DNA of 64,000 nucleotides. It comes from Bacillota bacterium. Lineage in GTDB: Bacteria > Bacillota > Clostridia > Lachnospirales > Bianqueaceae. The stretch is from NCBI GenBank assembly GCA_017442735.1, contig JAFRZE010000003.1:62001-126000 (forward strand), written 5' to 3'. Below are positions 16,254 through 24,730 of the stretch, in pieces. The notes under the pieces are model-generated. The model was not told the origin of the DNA. It saw nothing but the letters and a program-made list of their open reading frames with translations, and ran no database searches. Each line of letters starts with the position of its first letter. Position 1 is the stretch's first letter. The translations under genes and the position numbers were made by a program.

Positions 16254-18344
16254 ATGTTTTGTGGTCATTGCGGCAGACAGATCCCCGACGACAGTGTTTT
16301 TTGTCCCCTTTGCGGCGCCAGTCTGAAAAACCAGACTCAGCAGCCGGCACCATCACCGGCAGGTAAAGACTTTTCTCAGGAGCCGCTCAGCCGGTATGGT
16401 CAGCCAAGCTACCAGTCCGGTCAGGCGCCCGCTGCTCCGGCTCAGAACGCGCCGCAGTGGCAAACTGGCCAAGGCCAGTACAGTCAAGGTCAGTACGGGC
16501 AAGCACAGGGTGCGCAGCCCCAGCAGCCCGCGGCTCCGGCACCGAATGCGCAATGGCAAACCGGCCAGGTTCCCTATGGACAGGGTCAGTACGGTCAGGG
16601 GCAATTCCAGACCGGTCAGTGGCAGAATGCCCCGCAGGGAGGAAACCTTCCGCCTTTCCAGCAGTATGAAGAGCCCGGAAAGGGAAAGCGTTCAAAGAAG
16701 CAGAAAGGCGCATCTACCGGCAAGAAGAAAAAAGGACTGGTGATCGGAGGGATCTGCGGAGGCATCGTTCTTGTGCTTGCGCTCGTGGCGGTCTTTTTCT
16801 GGAGCCAGGTCAGCAACTTCTTTGTACGGACCTTCTCTTCGCCGGATAAGTATTATCAGTTCGTTGAAGGCCGTAATATCGAGGATACGGCGAATACCGC
16901 CAGCACGATCTATGATCAGGTGGTGCTGAAAAACATCGATATGCAGGATCGCAGAGTCGAGTTCGATATGAGCCTGAAGCCGGAAGAGCCGTTGCTGGAT
17001 CTTCTGAACGCTACCGGAATGAGGATGGACTTTGACTGGCTGGAACAGGTGAAGGTCTCCGGTTCCTCGAATTTCTCGGAGGGCATGGGAAAAGCGGAAG
17101 AGATCATCTATCTGAATGATGACAAGATTCTCAGTCTGAACGAGGTAATCGACTCGAACAAAAACATTTATTACCTGCAGGTCCCGGAATTTTCCGAAGA
17201 CTGGATCAAATTTGATCCCTACTCGATGATGACTAGCGGTCAGCTCCCGATCTCCATGGGTTCGACGATATATAGCGCTTCCAGCGTTCTGTCACAGTTG
17301 TCGGACATTTTGCCGGACGAGGCGACTGCCAATAACCTGATGAAACGCTATGGACAGATCGTACTGGATCAGGTCAAGGGCGTATCGAAACAAACCGAGA
17401 CCCTGAAGATCAAGGGTGTTTCTGGGAAATATACCGCGCTTTCCTATGAGATCGATGAAGATGATATGAAAGATATTCTTGCGGCAGTCTTTGACGCGGT
17501 CAAAGATGATAAGGAGATCGAAGATATCATCAAAGGTGTCACGCCCATTTACGCGCCAATGATCCTGGGCAAACCCAACGCGGATGAGGATGATTTCTAT
17601 GATTATGTGATCGATCAGCTGGAAAAGGCTGAAGATAAGATCGATGACATTAAGATGGATGACTCCGTTGAAATGAAAGTATGGGTCGATGGGAGCGGTG
17701 AGATCGTAGCCCGTAAGATCAACTACGGCGATTATGAATTATTCATGGGTATGAGCGAGTCCGGCGGCAAGTTCGGGCTGGAGCTTTCCTATAGCAGTGA
17801 AGCAAAATATAACGAAGGAAGTATTTCCCTCTCAGGCTCTGGAACGAAAAAAGGCGACAAGCTGACCGGCACACTGACTCTTGAGGTGATGGAGAAAGAA
17901 TATGCCGAGATCAAGCTGGAAGACTTTGATAAGGAACAGGCCAAGAAAGGATTCCTGGACGGTAAACTTGTGATCTATCCGACCAAAGAAGCATTCCAGG
18001 CGGCCGGACTTTCCCGGTATCTGAATCAGTTCAAGAGTATCCTGTCCGATGTCGGTATCCTTGTGGAAGGAAAAACGACAGAGTCCGAAGGAAAGATCAC
18101 GTTGCAGATCCTGACAGACGACGAGCCTTTCCTGACCATCTCCATGGAGAGCAAGACTAAGAAGGCAGAAGAAGTCGATAAGGTCAAAGGCGCGGTGGAC
18201 TATATGACCTGGATACAGAACATCAAGCCTTCCGATCTGGAGGACTTTGTCGACGATCTGGATAAGACAGATCTGCCGGATGAGCTGATCGATTATCTCA
18301 GAAACTCAATTCCCGGAAGATCTTCATCGACGCCTGCCCAATAA
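16254..18344 (+). CDS. Zinc-ribbon membrane protein with Gln/Gly-rich linker and large outside domain
   Basis: 696 residues. An N-terminal zinc ribbon has cysteines C3, C6, C17 and C20. Residues about 25-145 are low complexity, rich in Gln, Gly, Pro and Tyr with GQYGQ-type repeats. A basic stretch and one transmembrane helix (about 162-184) follow, then about 500 residues, probably outside the cell, of unknown fold rich in Asp, Lys and Glu. By the positive-inside rule the ribbon is cytoplasmic. The gene is followed after 15 bases by an ABC ATPase and two permeases, so it may be an accessory or substrate protein of that exporter. I recognise the architecture as common in Clostridia but no function is known to me. 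Confidence 0.8.
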   Translation: MFCGHCGRQIPDDSVFCPLCGASLKNQTQQPAPSPAGKDFSQEPLSRYGQPSYQSGQAPAAPAQNAPQWQTGQGQYSQGQYGQAQGAQPQQPAAPAPNAQWQTGQVPYGQGQYGQGQFQTGQWQNAPQGGNLPPFQQYEEPGKGKRSKKQKGASTGKKKKGLVIGGICGGIVLVLALVAVFFWSQVSNFFVRTFSSPDKYYQFVEGRNIEDTANTASTIYDQVVLKNIDMQDRRVEFDMSLKPEEPLLDLLNATGMRMDFDWLEQVKVSGSSNFSEGMGKAEEIIYLNDDKILSLNEVIDSNKNIYYLQVPEFSEDWIKFDPYSMMTSGQLPISMGSTIYSASSVLSQLSDILPDEATANNLMKRYGQIVLDQVKGVSKQTETLKIKGVSGKYTALSYEIDEDDMKDILAAVFDAVKDDKEIEDIIKGVTPIYAPMILGKPNADEDDFYDYVIDQLEKAEDKIDDIKMDDSVEMKVWVDGSGEIVARKINYGDYELFMGMSESGGKFGLELSYSSEAKYNEGSISLSGSGTKKGDKLTGTLTLEVMEKEYAEIKLEDFDKEQAKKGFLDGKLVIYPTKEAFQAAGLSRYLNQFKSILSDVGILVEGKTTESEGKITLQILTDDEPFLTISMESKTKKAEEVDKVKGAVDYMTWIQNIKPSDLEDFVDDLDKTDLPDELIDYLRNSIPGRSSSTPAQ

Positions 18345-18359
18345 CTGGAGGAGCATTAA

Positions 18360-19046
18360 GTGCCAAATCTCAGCATTGATCAGATCTATCGTAAGTACGG
18401 AAGAAAAAGGGTGCTTGAAGGAGCATCCTTTTCTGCATGCGCGGGAGCCGCTGTCGGCATCGTAGGCGTCAACGGCTCGGGAAAGTCTACGCTTCTTTCT
18501 ATCCTTGCCGGGATCCAGAAGGCGGATCAGGGAAGATTTCTCATGCAGACCTCGAACGGCTGGACGGATCTTCTGACGGATGAGAAAAGGCTTTCTTCTC
18601 TGGTCGGTTATATTCCTCAGGGCACGCCGCTCATGGACGAACTCTCAGCCAGAGACAACCTCCTCCTGTGGTATGGGAAGGAGGAGATGAACGCGAGCCT
18701 TCAAAACGGTCCGCTTCATATTCTGGGGATCGGGGAATTCCTGAAAACCAGAGTGAAAGATATGTCCGGCGGGATGAAAAAGCGGCTTTCGATCGGATGC
18801 GCAGTCGCGAAAGATCCTCCGATCCTGCTGCTGGACGAAGCCTGCGCGGCACTGGACCTTCCCTGCAAGAAACAGATCCTTTCCTATCTGAGGATCCACT
18901 GTCAGAGAGGCGGCAACGTTATCCTGTCGACCCATGATCTGGATGAGCTTTCGATCTGCCGGTATGTTTACGTGCTGAAAAACGGGGTTCTCACCCCGTA
19001 TCCCTATGACGGGGATGGCGATAAACTGCTAGAGGCGATCCAATGA
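18360..19046 (+). CDS. ABC transporter ATP-binding protein
   Basis: 228-residue nucleotide-binding subunit with Walker A GVNGSGKST (residues 36-44), Q-loop IPQGTP, ABC signature MSGGMKKRLSIG, Walker B ILLLDEAC and the switch His in STHDLDEL. It should power the two membrane proteins encoded directly downstream. The start is GTG behind GGAGGAG. It overlaps the first permease gene by 4 bases (ATGA). The family resembles drug, antibiotic-peptide or lipid exporters of the ABC-2 type. The substrate is unknown. Confidence 0.93.
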   Translation: MPNLSIDQIYRKYGRKRVLEGASFSACAGAAVGIVGVNGSGKSTLLSILAGIQKADQGRFLMQTSNGWTDLLTDEKRLSSLVGYIPQGTPLMDELSARDNLLLWYGKEEMNASLQNGPLHILGIGEFLKTRVKDMSGGMKKRLSIGCAVAKDPPILLLDEACAALDLPCKKQILSYLRIHCQRGGNVILSTHDLDELSICRYVYVLKNGVLTPYPYDGDGDKLLEAIQ

Positions 19047-20275
19047 GACGGTTTTTACATCTGGAGTGGAAACGGGCGCTTCGGCTCTTACCGACGATCG
19101 CTCTCATCGATCTCATTTTGCTGATCCTTTCCGGAGCGATCGGCGCCCAGCTGATCCAAAACCAGCAGGGGGATGAATCACAGCAGAAGGTCAGACTGGG
19201 CCTGGTCGGAGATATCGACGCGGCGCCTGAACTGAAGCTGGGTCTTTATGCGCTGGAAAACTTCGATAACAGCAAATATACGGTCGAACTTCTTCCCATG
19301 ACGGAGGAAGAAGCGAAAAGCGGTATCATGTCCGGCCGGGTCAACGCGTACTTTCTGATCCCGGATGGTTTTGTCGAATCGGTCGGGGCTTATGCGGATG
19401 ACAAACCGATCCGTTATGTTTCGACGGATGGCGTCGTAACGATCGGAACGCAGCAGGTCGATGAGATCGTAGAAAGCCTGGCCTCGATGCTGATCGAGGT
19501 GCAGAGCAGCATCTACGGGATGCAGCTGATCGTATCCGGGGCGAGAGAAGGGCTGCGGGTCGATATCCTGGGAGATGAGATGCTGCTTCGTTACGGTGGT
19601 GCTTTTCTGGAAAGAGAGGATTATCTCGACGTACAGACGATCGGGATCCGGGACGAGCTTTCGATCACCGGAGGGATCGGCACAGGAATATTCGTGCTGT
19701 TTCTGCTGCTTTCCGGGATCAGCCTGGCGCCACTTTATCTGAAGGATCAGAAGCCGCTTTATCAGCTGCTGAAGATGCGATCCGGCATTGGAGGAGTAAG
19801 GCAGATCCTTTCGGCACTGATCGTTCACAGCGCGCTTTTGATGATGGAAGGTCTGTTCGTCGGAGCCGTGACATATTTCGTTTGTAAGAGGACCGGACTG
19901 ATCGGGGAGCTTCAGAACCTTTCAGGTATGGAAGCACTGAAAGTACTGGCCCTTATCATACCGGTCGTGGTCCTGATCAGTCTGACACAGCTGATCATCT
20001 ACGAGGGGATCCGTTCCGTTCAGGGCAGCCTGATCCTGATCTTCATGCTTTCGATCTTTCTGGGTTATTTTTCCGGATGTCTGTATCCGATCAGTTTTTT
20101 CCCGGAGATCTTTCAGAAGCTTCCGCTCTATCAGCCGGTAGGGGCTTCTATCCTGTATATAGGCCAGTGTCTTCTTAAACAGTTTCATCTGCCGGCTTTA
20201 TGTTCCATCCTGATCTGGTGCCTGGGACTTTTCGGGCTTTGTGTGCTGGCCCGGGAGAGGAGGATCAGAGGATGA
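19043..20275 (+). CDS. ABC-2 type permease, first subunit
   Basis: 410 residues. One N-terminal transmembrane helix is followed by a large loop of about 170 residues outside the membrane (SQQKVRLGLVGDID onward), then about five hydrophobic helices from residue 210 to the end. This is the usual ABC-2 exporter topology (ABC2_membrane_3 type). It is translationally coupled at both ends: ATGA with the ATPase upstream and ATGA with the second permease downstream. The two permeases share layout but little obvious sequence, suggesting a heterodimer. Cargo is unknown. Confidence 0.85.
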   Translation: MRRFLHLEWKRALRLLPTIALIDLILLILSGAIGAQLIQNQQGDESQQKVRLGLVGDIDAAPELKLGLYALENFDNSKYTVELLPMTEEEAKSGIMSGRVNAYFLIPDGFVESVGAYADDKPIRYVSTDGVVTIGTQQVDEIVESLASMLIEVQSSIYGMQLIVSGAREGLRVDILGDEMLLRYGGAFLEREDYLDVQTIGIRDELSITGGIGTGIFVLFLLLSGISLAPLYLKDQKPLYQLLKMRSGIGGVRQILSALIVHSALLMMEGLFVGAVTYFVCKRTGLIGELQNLSGMEALKVLALIIPVVVLISLTQLIIYEGIRSVQGSLILIFMLSIFLGYFSGCLYPISFFPEIFQKLPLYQPVGASILYIGQCLLKQFHLPALCSILIWCLGLFGLCVLARERRIRG

Positions 20276-21426
20276 AGCATTTTCTGAAATGGTTTGTTCT
20301 TCTGCTTCGCCGTACCTGCAGCCGGCCGGGCTATCTTTGTATTCTGCTGCTGGCGCCGGTCTTCGGACTTCTTCTCTGGTTTACGGCGGGATCCAAGTCT
20401 GGAGCCCTGACGATTACGGTCTCCTCTTATGATACGGATCAGGAGATCTATCAGGATATCGTAGACAAGCTGGATTCAAGGATCGTTTCGTTTATCATCT
20501 GCGAAACCGGAGAGGAAGCGATACAAATAGTCAGAGAAGGACGGGCGGACGCCGCCTGGATCTTCCCGGAGGATCTGGATGAGAAGATCCATCAGATGAT
20601 CACGGACAAGCCGGGGAGAGTAACGGAAGATAACGCCCTGGTGCTTGTTTATGAACGTTTTGACAACGTATTCTTAAGGCTCTCGAGAGAGATCCTGTTT
20701 ATGCGGCTCTTCCCGTATATCTCTTATGAGATCTACGGAGATTTCATCCGTACGGATGTAGGCGTTACGGAGGTGACGGAGGAGACGCTTCGGGATCATT
20801 ACGGGCTGAAGGCGACCGACGGGCACATTATCGTGATGGAGTCCATTGAAGGTTCCAGAGATATCCAGGAAGCGCTGGAGACCAGTTATCTGCTGTCGCC
20901 GGTCCAGGGCCTGCTGATCGTCCTGCTGATAACGGCAGGTTTCAGCGCTTCGATCCTGATCGAAAAGGATAAGCGGTCGGGCCTTTTGACCTGGGTGAAG
21001 AGATCAAGGCTGATCGGGACTGTCTACGCGTACTATCTGGCGACGATGCTTCCGGTTGCGGCGGTGATCATCCTGACGCTGCTTGGGGTAGGACTGGCGC
21101 CGGTTCTATGGCGGGAGATCCTCCTGATGATAATGACGGTGATCTCCGGAGCCGCTTTCTGTGACCTGATTCGGTTGGGGATCGGACGGCTGGGGGGAGA
21201 AAAAGCGCTTTCGATCATGGTACCGATCATTCTGCTGTTTTTGCTGGCGGTCTGTCCGGTATTTCTTAATTTCCGCTCGATCAGGTATATCCAGTATCTC
21301 CTGCCGCCATTCTTCTACCTGCAACTGGCGACCGGAAATGTCTATTTCTGGCACTTTCTTATCCAGATGCTGGTCTATGTGGGACTGGATATCGTGCTGA
21401 TCCGGATCCTTCCGGTGAAGCATTAA
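20272..21426 (+). CDS. ABC-2 type permease, second subunit
   Basis: 384 residues with the same plan as its neighbour: one N-terminal helix, an extracytoplasmic loop beginning SGALTITVSSYDTDQEI, then five to six helices. I start at the ATG at 20272, which overlaps the previous stop (ATGA) and lies after GAGAGGAGG; a longer frame would only add residues antiparallel in sense to the first permease. It closes the operon that began at 16254. No terminator stem is obvious before the strong promoter at 21446. Confidence 0.84.
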   Translation: MKHFLKWFVLLLRRTCSRPGYLCILLLAPVFGLLLWFTAGSKSGALTITVSSYDTDQEIYQDIVDKLDSRIVSFIICETGEEAIQIVREGRADAAWIFPEDLDEKIHQMITDKPGRVTEDNALVLVYERFDNVFLRLSREILFMRLFPYISYEIYGDFIRTDVGVTEVTEETLRDHYGLKATDGHIIVMESIEGSRDIQEALETSYLLSPVQGLLIVLLITAGFSASILIEKDKRSGLLTWVKRSRLIGTVYAYYLATMLPVAAVIILTLLGVGLAPVLWREILLMIMTVISGAAFCDLIRLGIGRLGGEKALSIMVPIILLFLLAVCPVFLNFRSIRYIQYLLPPFFYLQLATGNVYFWHFLIQMLVYVGLDIVLIRILPVKH

Positions 21427-21445
21427 AGTTTCCGGGGAAACTATC

Positions 21446-21474
21446 TTGACAAAACAACGGCAGTTTCCTATAAT
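21446..21474 (+). promoter_or_regulatory. Perfect consensus sigma-A promoter of the metal transport operon
   Basis: TTGACA (21446-21451), 17 bases, TATAAT (21469-21474). Both boxes match consensus exactly. Transcription should start near 21481. Confidence 0.9.
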
Positions 21475-21480
21475 GGATAA

Positions 21481-21609
21481 AGTAATCGGATATCAAGAAG
21501 GTATCTACCATAGCCGCAGCAGCGGAACCGCATGGCGCGGAAGCGCTTGGAGCGGTATATTTCGGGTGGGTACCTTTTTTGTTTCCGGACTCATCTGTGG
21601 AGGACAATC
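21481..21609 (+). ncRNA. Structured 5' leader, candidate riboswitch with terminator-type closing stem
   Basis: About 129 bases of leader precede the first start codon. A 12-bp helix can form between 21498-21509 (AAGGTATCTACC) and 21565-21576 (GGTGGGTACCTT), allowing two G-U pairs, and is followed at once by a T-run to 21580. The helix encloses a CCGC-AGCA-GCGG hairpin (21514-21525) and an ACCGC/GCGGT stem (21527-21556) carrying a GCGC-GGAA-GCGC hairpin (21535-21546). This is the form of an aptamer whose closing stem acts as a terminator. I cannot match it to cobalamin, TPP, FMN, SAM, fluoride, manganese or preQ1 motifs. The downstream genes make nickel or cobalt, or the S-component ligand, the likely signal. 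Confidence 0.6.
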
Positions 21610-22152
21610 ATGAAAAACTCACTGCGCATTCGAAAGATCGTTTATTCCGCAGTCTGCATCGCGCTGGCGATGGTGCTGCCGCTGTTCCTGGGACAGGTAC
21701 AGATCTTTATGCAGGGCATATCTCCCATGCATATTCCCGCGTTTCTTTGCGGATTTCTGTGCGGACCCTGGTACGGGCTGGCGGTAGGGATCATCAGTCC
21801 CCTACTGCGGTCGCTGGTCTTTCAGATGCCTAAACTCTATCCGACCGCGATCGCGATGGCGTTCGAACTGGGGACCTATGGGCTCCTGACAGGGCTTCTC
21901 AATAAAGCCTTCAAAAAGATGAACTTTTGGCCCAGGACGTATCTCAGCCTGATCATCGCGATGATCATCGGGCGGATCGTCGGCGGTCTCTGCCAGGCGG
22001 TCCTGCTTGGCGTACGCGGACAGGAATATGGGTTTACCACGTTTATCACGGCTTATTTCGTGAATACGAGCGTGGGGATCGTGATCCATCTGATCGTCGT
22101 TCCGCTGATCCTTCTGGCACTGAAAAAGGCGAAGCTCACCCTGGAGGATTAA
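21610..22152 (+). CDS. ECF transporter S component
   Basis: 180-residue, strongly hydrophobic protein with about six transmembrane helices and the ECF S-component look (FMQGISPMHIPAFLCGFLCGPWYGLAVGIISPLLRS). S components bind a vitamin or cofactor precursor and dock with a shared energising module. The start at 21610 follows GTGGAGGA. It is the first gene after the structured leader and is followed after 15 bases by CbiMN-type, CbiQ and CbiO genes, so it may share their T and A subunits. The ligand is unknown. Given LarC in the same operon, a precursor of the nickel-pincer cofactor (a pyridine nucleotide derivative) is a reasonable guess but only inference. Confidence 0.8.
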   Translation: MKNSLRIRKIVYSAVCIALAMVLPLFLGQVQIFMQGISPMHIPAFLCGFLCGPWYGLAVGIISPLLRSLVFQMPKLYPTAIAMAFELGTYGLLTGLLNKAFKKMNFWPRTYLSLIIAMIIGRIVGGLCQAVLLGVRGQEYGFTTFITAYFVNTSVGIVIHLIVVPLILLALKKAKLTLED

Positions 22153-22167
22153 CAGGAGGAGTTTCTT

Positions 22168-23169
22168 ATGCACATGGCAGATGCTTTGCTTTCCCCGGCA
22201 GTGGGAGGCGTGATGATCGCTGCGAGCGCGGCGGCAGCCGGATATTCGATCAAAAAGGTCGTGGAAGATCCGGATTTCAAGAAAAAGATCCCCGCAATGG
22301 GCGTCATGGGAGCGCTGGTTTTCGCGACCCAGATGATCAACTTTACGATCCCCGGGACCGGCTCATCCGGTCATCTCTGCGGCGGTTTTCTTCTGACCGC
22401 GATCCTGGGACCGTACGCGGGCTTTTTAAGTATGATCGGCGTCCTGCTGATCCAGTGCCTGTTCTTTGCGGACGGCGGTCTTCTCGCGATCGGCGCGAAT
22501 GTCTGGAATATGGCATTCTACGGATGCTTCGTGGGTGCGCTGATCTGGAAAGCTTTTATGAAGAAAGGCGCGACGAAGGGAAGGATCATTCTGGCGTCGA
22601 TCGTCGGATGCGTGCTGACACTGCAGCTTGGCGCGTTCTCTGTTACCATTGAGACACTGATCTCCGGAATCACCGTGCTGCCTTTCGGTACGTTCCTTGC
22701 CGCGATGCAGCCGATTCATCTGGCGATCGGATTCGTCGAGGGTCTGATCACGGCCGCGGTGCTTTGCTTCATCCATGAAGCGAGACCGTCGCTTCTCTGG
22801 AATGTAGAGGCGGAGGAAAAAGCGGGCCGGTTCTCCTATAAGACGACGCTGGTCATTCTGATCGTGACCTTCCTTCTGATCGGCGGTGGTCTTTCACTTC
22901 TGGCTTCTTCCTATCCGGATGGGCTGGAGTGGTCTATCGAGCGTCTGACCGGTGATACGGAGATCGAGGCGGCGGAAAAGCAGATCTACGAAACGACGGA
23001 AAAAATCCAGGAATCCACCTCGTTCCTGCCGGATTACGCATTTAAGGATTCGGAGAGCGCTGTCGGAACGACCGTTTCGGGTATCGTGGGCTGTATCATT
23101 ACTTTCGGCGTACTGGCCGGTGCCGGTGCGCTGATGAAGATCCGTAAAAAGAAAGAAGCGAATGGATAA
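22168..23169 (+). CDS. CbiM/NikM-type nickel or cobalt transporter with fused CbiN-like region
   Basis: 333 residues. The N-terminus MHMADALLSP matches the CbiM/NikM start, where His2 and the amino terminus bind the metal, so the ATG at 22168 (after AGGAGGAG) must be right. Residues about 1-220 carry the CbiM helices with a conserved SGHLCGG segment and QPIHLAIGFVEG. A further hydrophobic helix, a loop with PDGLEWSIERL and a final helix resemble CbiN or NikN, so the small subunit is fused on. It works with the CbiQ and CbiO genes that follow to import Ni2+ or Co2+. LarC downstream favours nickel. Confidence 0.9.
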   Translation: MHMADALLSPAVGGVMIAASAAAAGYSIKKVVEDPDFKKKIPAMGVMGALVFATQMINFTIPGTGSSGHLCGGFLLTAILGPYAGFLSMIGVLLIQCLFFADGGLLAIGANVWNMAFYGCFVGALIWKAFMKKGATKGRIILASIVGCVLTLQLGAFSVTIETLISGITVLPFGTFLAAMQPIHLAIGFVEGLITAAVLCFIHEARPSLLWNVEAEEKAGRFSYKTTLVILIVTFLLIGGGLSLLASSYPDGLEWSIERLTGDTEIEAAEKQIYETTEKIQESTSFLPDYAFKDSESAVGTTVSGIVGCIITFGVLAGAGALMKIRKKKEANG

Positions 23170-23965
23170 ATGGACTGAAGCCAGACGAAGCCTGCAGATG
23201 ATGGAAACGCCGGGAGAGGAAAGCCTTTACCGGAAGATCCATCCGCTGGCAAAGTTTCTGACCACGATCCTTTTTCTGGTGCTGGTGACTTCCTGCGCCA
23301 GAGATCATCTGGACGTGGTGCTGGCGATGGGGGTCTGGCTGTACGCATACGCACTGATCGGCGGATTATCCGCCGGTCAGTGTTTTCGTAAGATGTGGGG
23401 CCTTTTCGCCCTGTTGTTTTTTGTCGGGATCGCCAATCCCATCCTGGACAGAGTACCGGCGCTTACAGTGGGACATGTCGTCATCTCCCGTGGGATGATC
23501 GCCTTTGTTTCGCTGTTTCTGAAAGGCGCTCTGGCCCTTCTTTCCGCATATTTCCTGGCGGTCACGACCGGAATGAACGGGATCCTTTCCGCGCTCTTGA
23601 AGCTGAAAGTCCCTGTCCTGCTGATCAATGTGATCTATCTGATCTACCGGTATCTGGGTCTGATGATCCAGGAGGCTTCCGATGTCTGGACAGCGTACAG
23701 ACTCCGGGCACCAGGGCAGAAGGGGATCCATTTTTCCGTCTGGGGATCTCTGGTGGGTTCCATGATGATCCGCAGCATGGATAAGGCGGAGAAAGTCTAT
23801 CAGAGCATGGAACTCCGCGGGTATAAGCCGGAAGAAACATTTGCCGGAGAAGAGAAATGGAATAAGGAGAGTACGGTCTATCTGCTCATTTGTCTTCTGA
23901 GCCTTTGTCTGTTTCGTTTTCTTCCGATCTTCTCACTGATCGGATCAATCTTTATGGGTAGGTAG
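23162..23965 (+). CDS. CbiQ-type ECF transmembrane (T) subunit
   Basis: 267-residue membrane protein, the energy-coupling T component of the metal transporter. It has five to six helices and the two short coupling-helix motifs typical of the family, seen here as YRLRAPG and MELRGYKPEE. It overlaps the CbiMN gene by 8 bases. The N-terminal 40 residues are cytoplasmic. The same subunit could also serve the S component encoded at the front of the operon. Confidence 0.9.
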   Translation: MDKWTEARRSLQMMETPGEESLYRKIHPLAKFLTTILFLVLVTSCARDHLDVVLAMGVWLYAYALIGGLSAGQCFRKMWGLFALLFFVGIANPILDRVPALTVGHVVISRGMIAFVSLFLKGALALLSAYFLAVTTGMNGILSALLKLKVPVLLINVIYLIYRYLGLMIQEASDVWTAYRLRAPGQKGIHFSVWGSLVGSMMIRSMDKAEKVYQSMELRGYKPEETFAGEEKWNKESTVYLLICLLSLCLFRFLPIFSLIGSIFMGR

Positions 23966-23971
23966 CAGCGG

Positions 23972-24730
23972 ATGGTACGATTTGAACATGTCAGTTTTGC
24001 GTACACGAAAGATGGAGGGAAGGTTTTGGACGACCTTTCCTTTATGATAGAGAAGGGCGAGAGTGTGGGGATTATCGGGCCAAACGGCGCCGGTAAATCG
24101 ACACTTCTCAAACTCATGGTGGGACTGATCTTTCCGCAGGAGGGAACGGTCCTGATCGATTCTGAACCGGTCGGAAAGAAGAATCTGTCCGGTATCCGGC
24201 AGAAGATAGGCTATGTTTTTCAGGACAGCGATACGCAGCTGTTTATGCCGACTGTCGAGGCGGATGTAGGTTTCGCTCCGAAGAATTATGGGCTCGGAAA
24301 GGAAGAGGTAAAGAGAAGAGTCGAGGAAGCGCTTGTGAAAACCGGGACCCTGGACCTTCGGTCCCGCTCCGTCCTGGAATTGTCCGGCGGGCAGAAGAAA
24401 CTGGTCTCGCTGGCCACTGTCCTTTCGCTGGAACCGGAAGTGCTGCTCTTCGATGAGCCGACGATCGCGCTGGATCCGAAAAACCGGCGGAGATTTATTG
24501 AACTTTTTCGGGAACTCTCGGGAACAAAGATCATCGTTTCGCACGATCTTGACCTGATTCTGGATACCTGTTCACGGACGATCCTGCTTGGCGAAGGAAA
24601 GATCGTCTGTGATAGTGAAACGAAAAAGATACTGTATGATCAGCAGCTGCTGGAAGAAAACGGACTGGAACTGCCGCTGATGATCGAAGGCGCAAAGAGG
24701 AGGAAGGAATATGAAGACTCTGTACATTGA
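23972..24730 (+). CDS. CbiO-type ECF ATPase
   Basis: 252-residue ATP-binding subunit. Walker A is GPNGAGKST, the Q-loop VFQDSDTQLF, the signature LSGGQKKLVSLA, Walker B VLLFDEPT and the switch His is in VSHDLDL. It drives the metal transporter, probably as a homodimer since only one ATPase gene is present. It begins 6 bases after CbiQ and its last 20 bases overlap LarC, so nickel import and cofactor synthesis are translationally linked. Confidence 0.92.
   Translation: MVRFEHVSFAYTKDGGKVLDDLSFMIEKGESVGIIGPNGAGKSTLLKLMVGLIFPQEGTVLIDSEPVGKKNLSGIRQKIGYVFQDSDTQLFMPTVEADVGFAPKNYGLGKEEVKRRVEEALVKTGTLDLRSRSVLELSGGQKKLVSLATVLSLEPEVLLFDEPTIALDPKNRRRFIELFRELSGTKIIVSHDLDLILDTCSRTILLGEGKIVCDSETKKILYDQQLLEENGLELPLMIEGAKRRKEYEDSVH

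Noticed and set aside
21481-21609. Cobalamin riboswitch before the CbiM-type gene
   Set aside because: The leader is too short and has no B12-box-like GCCACTG motif.
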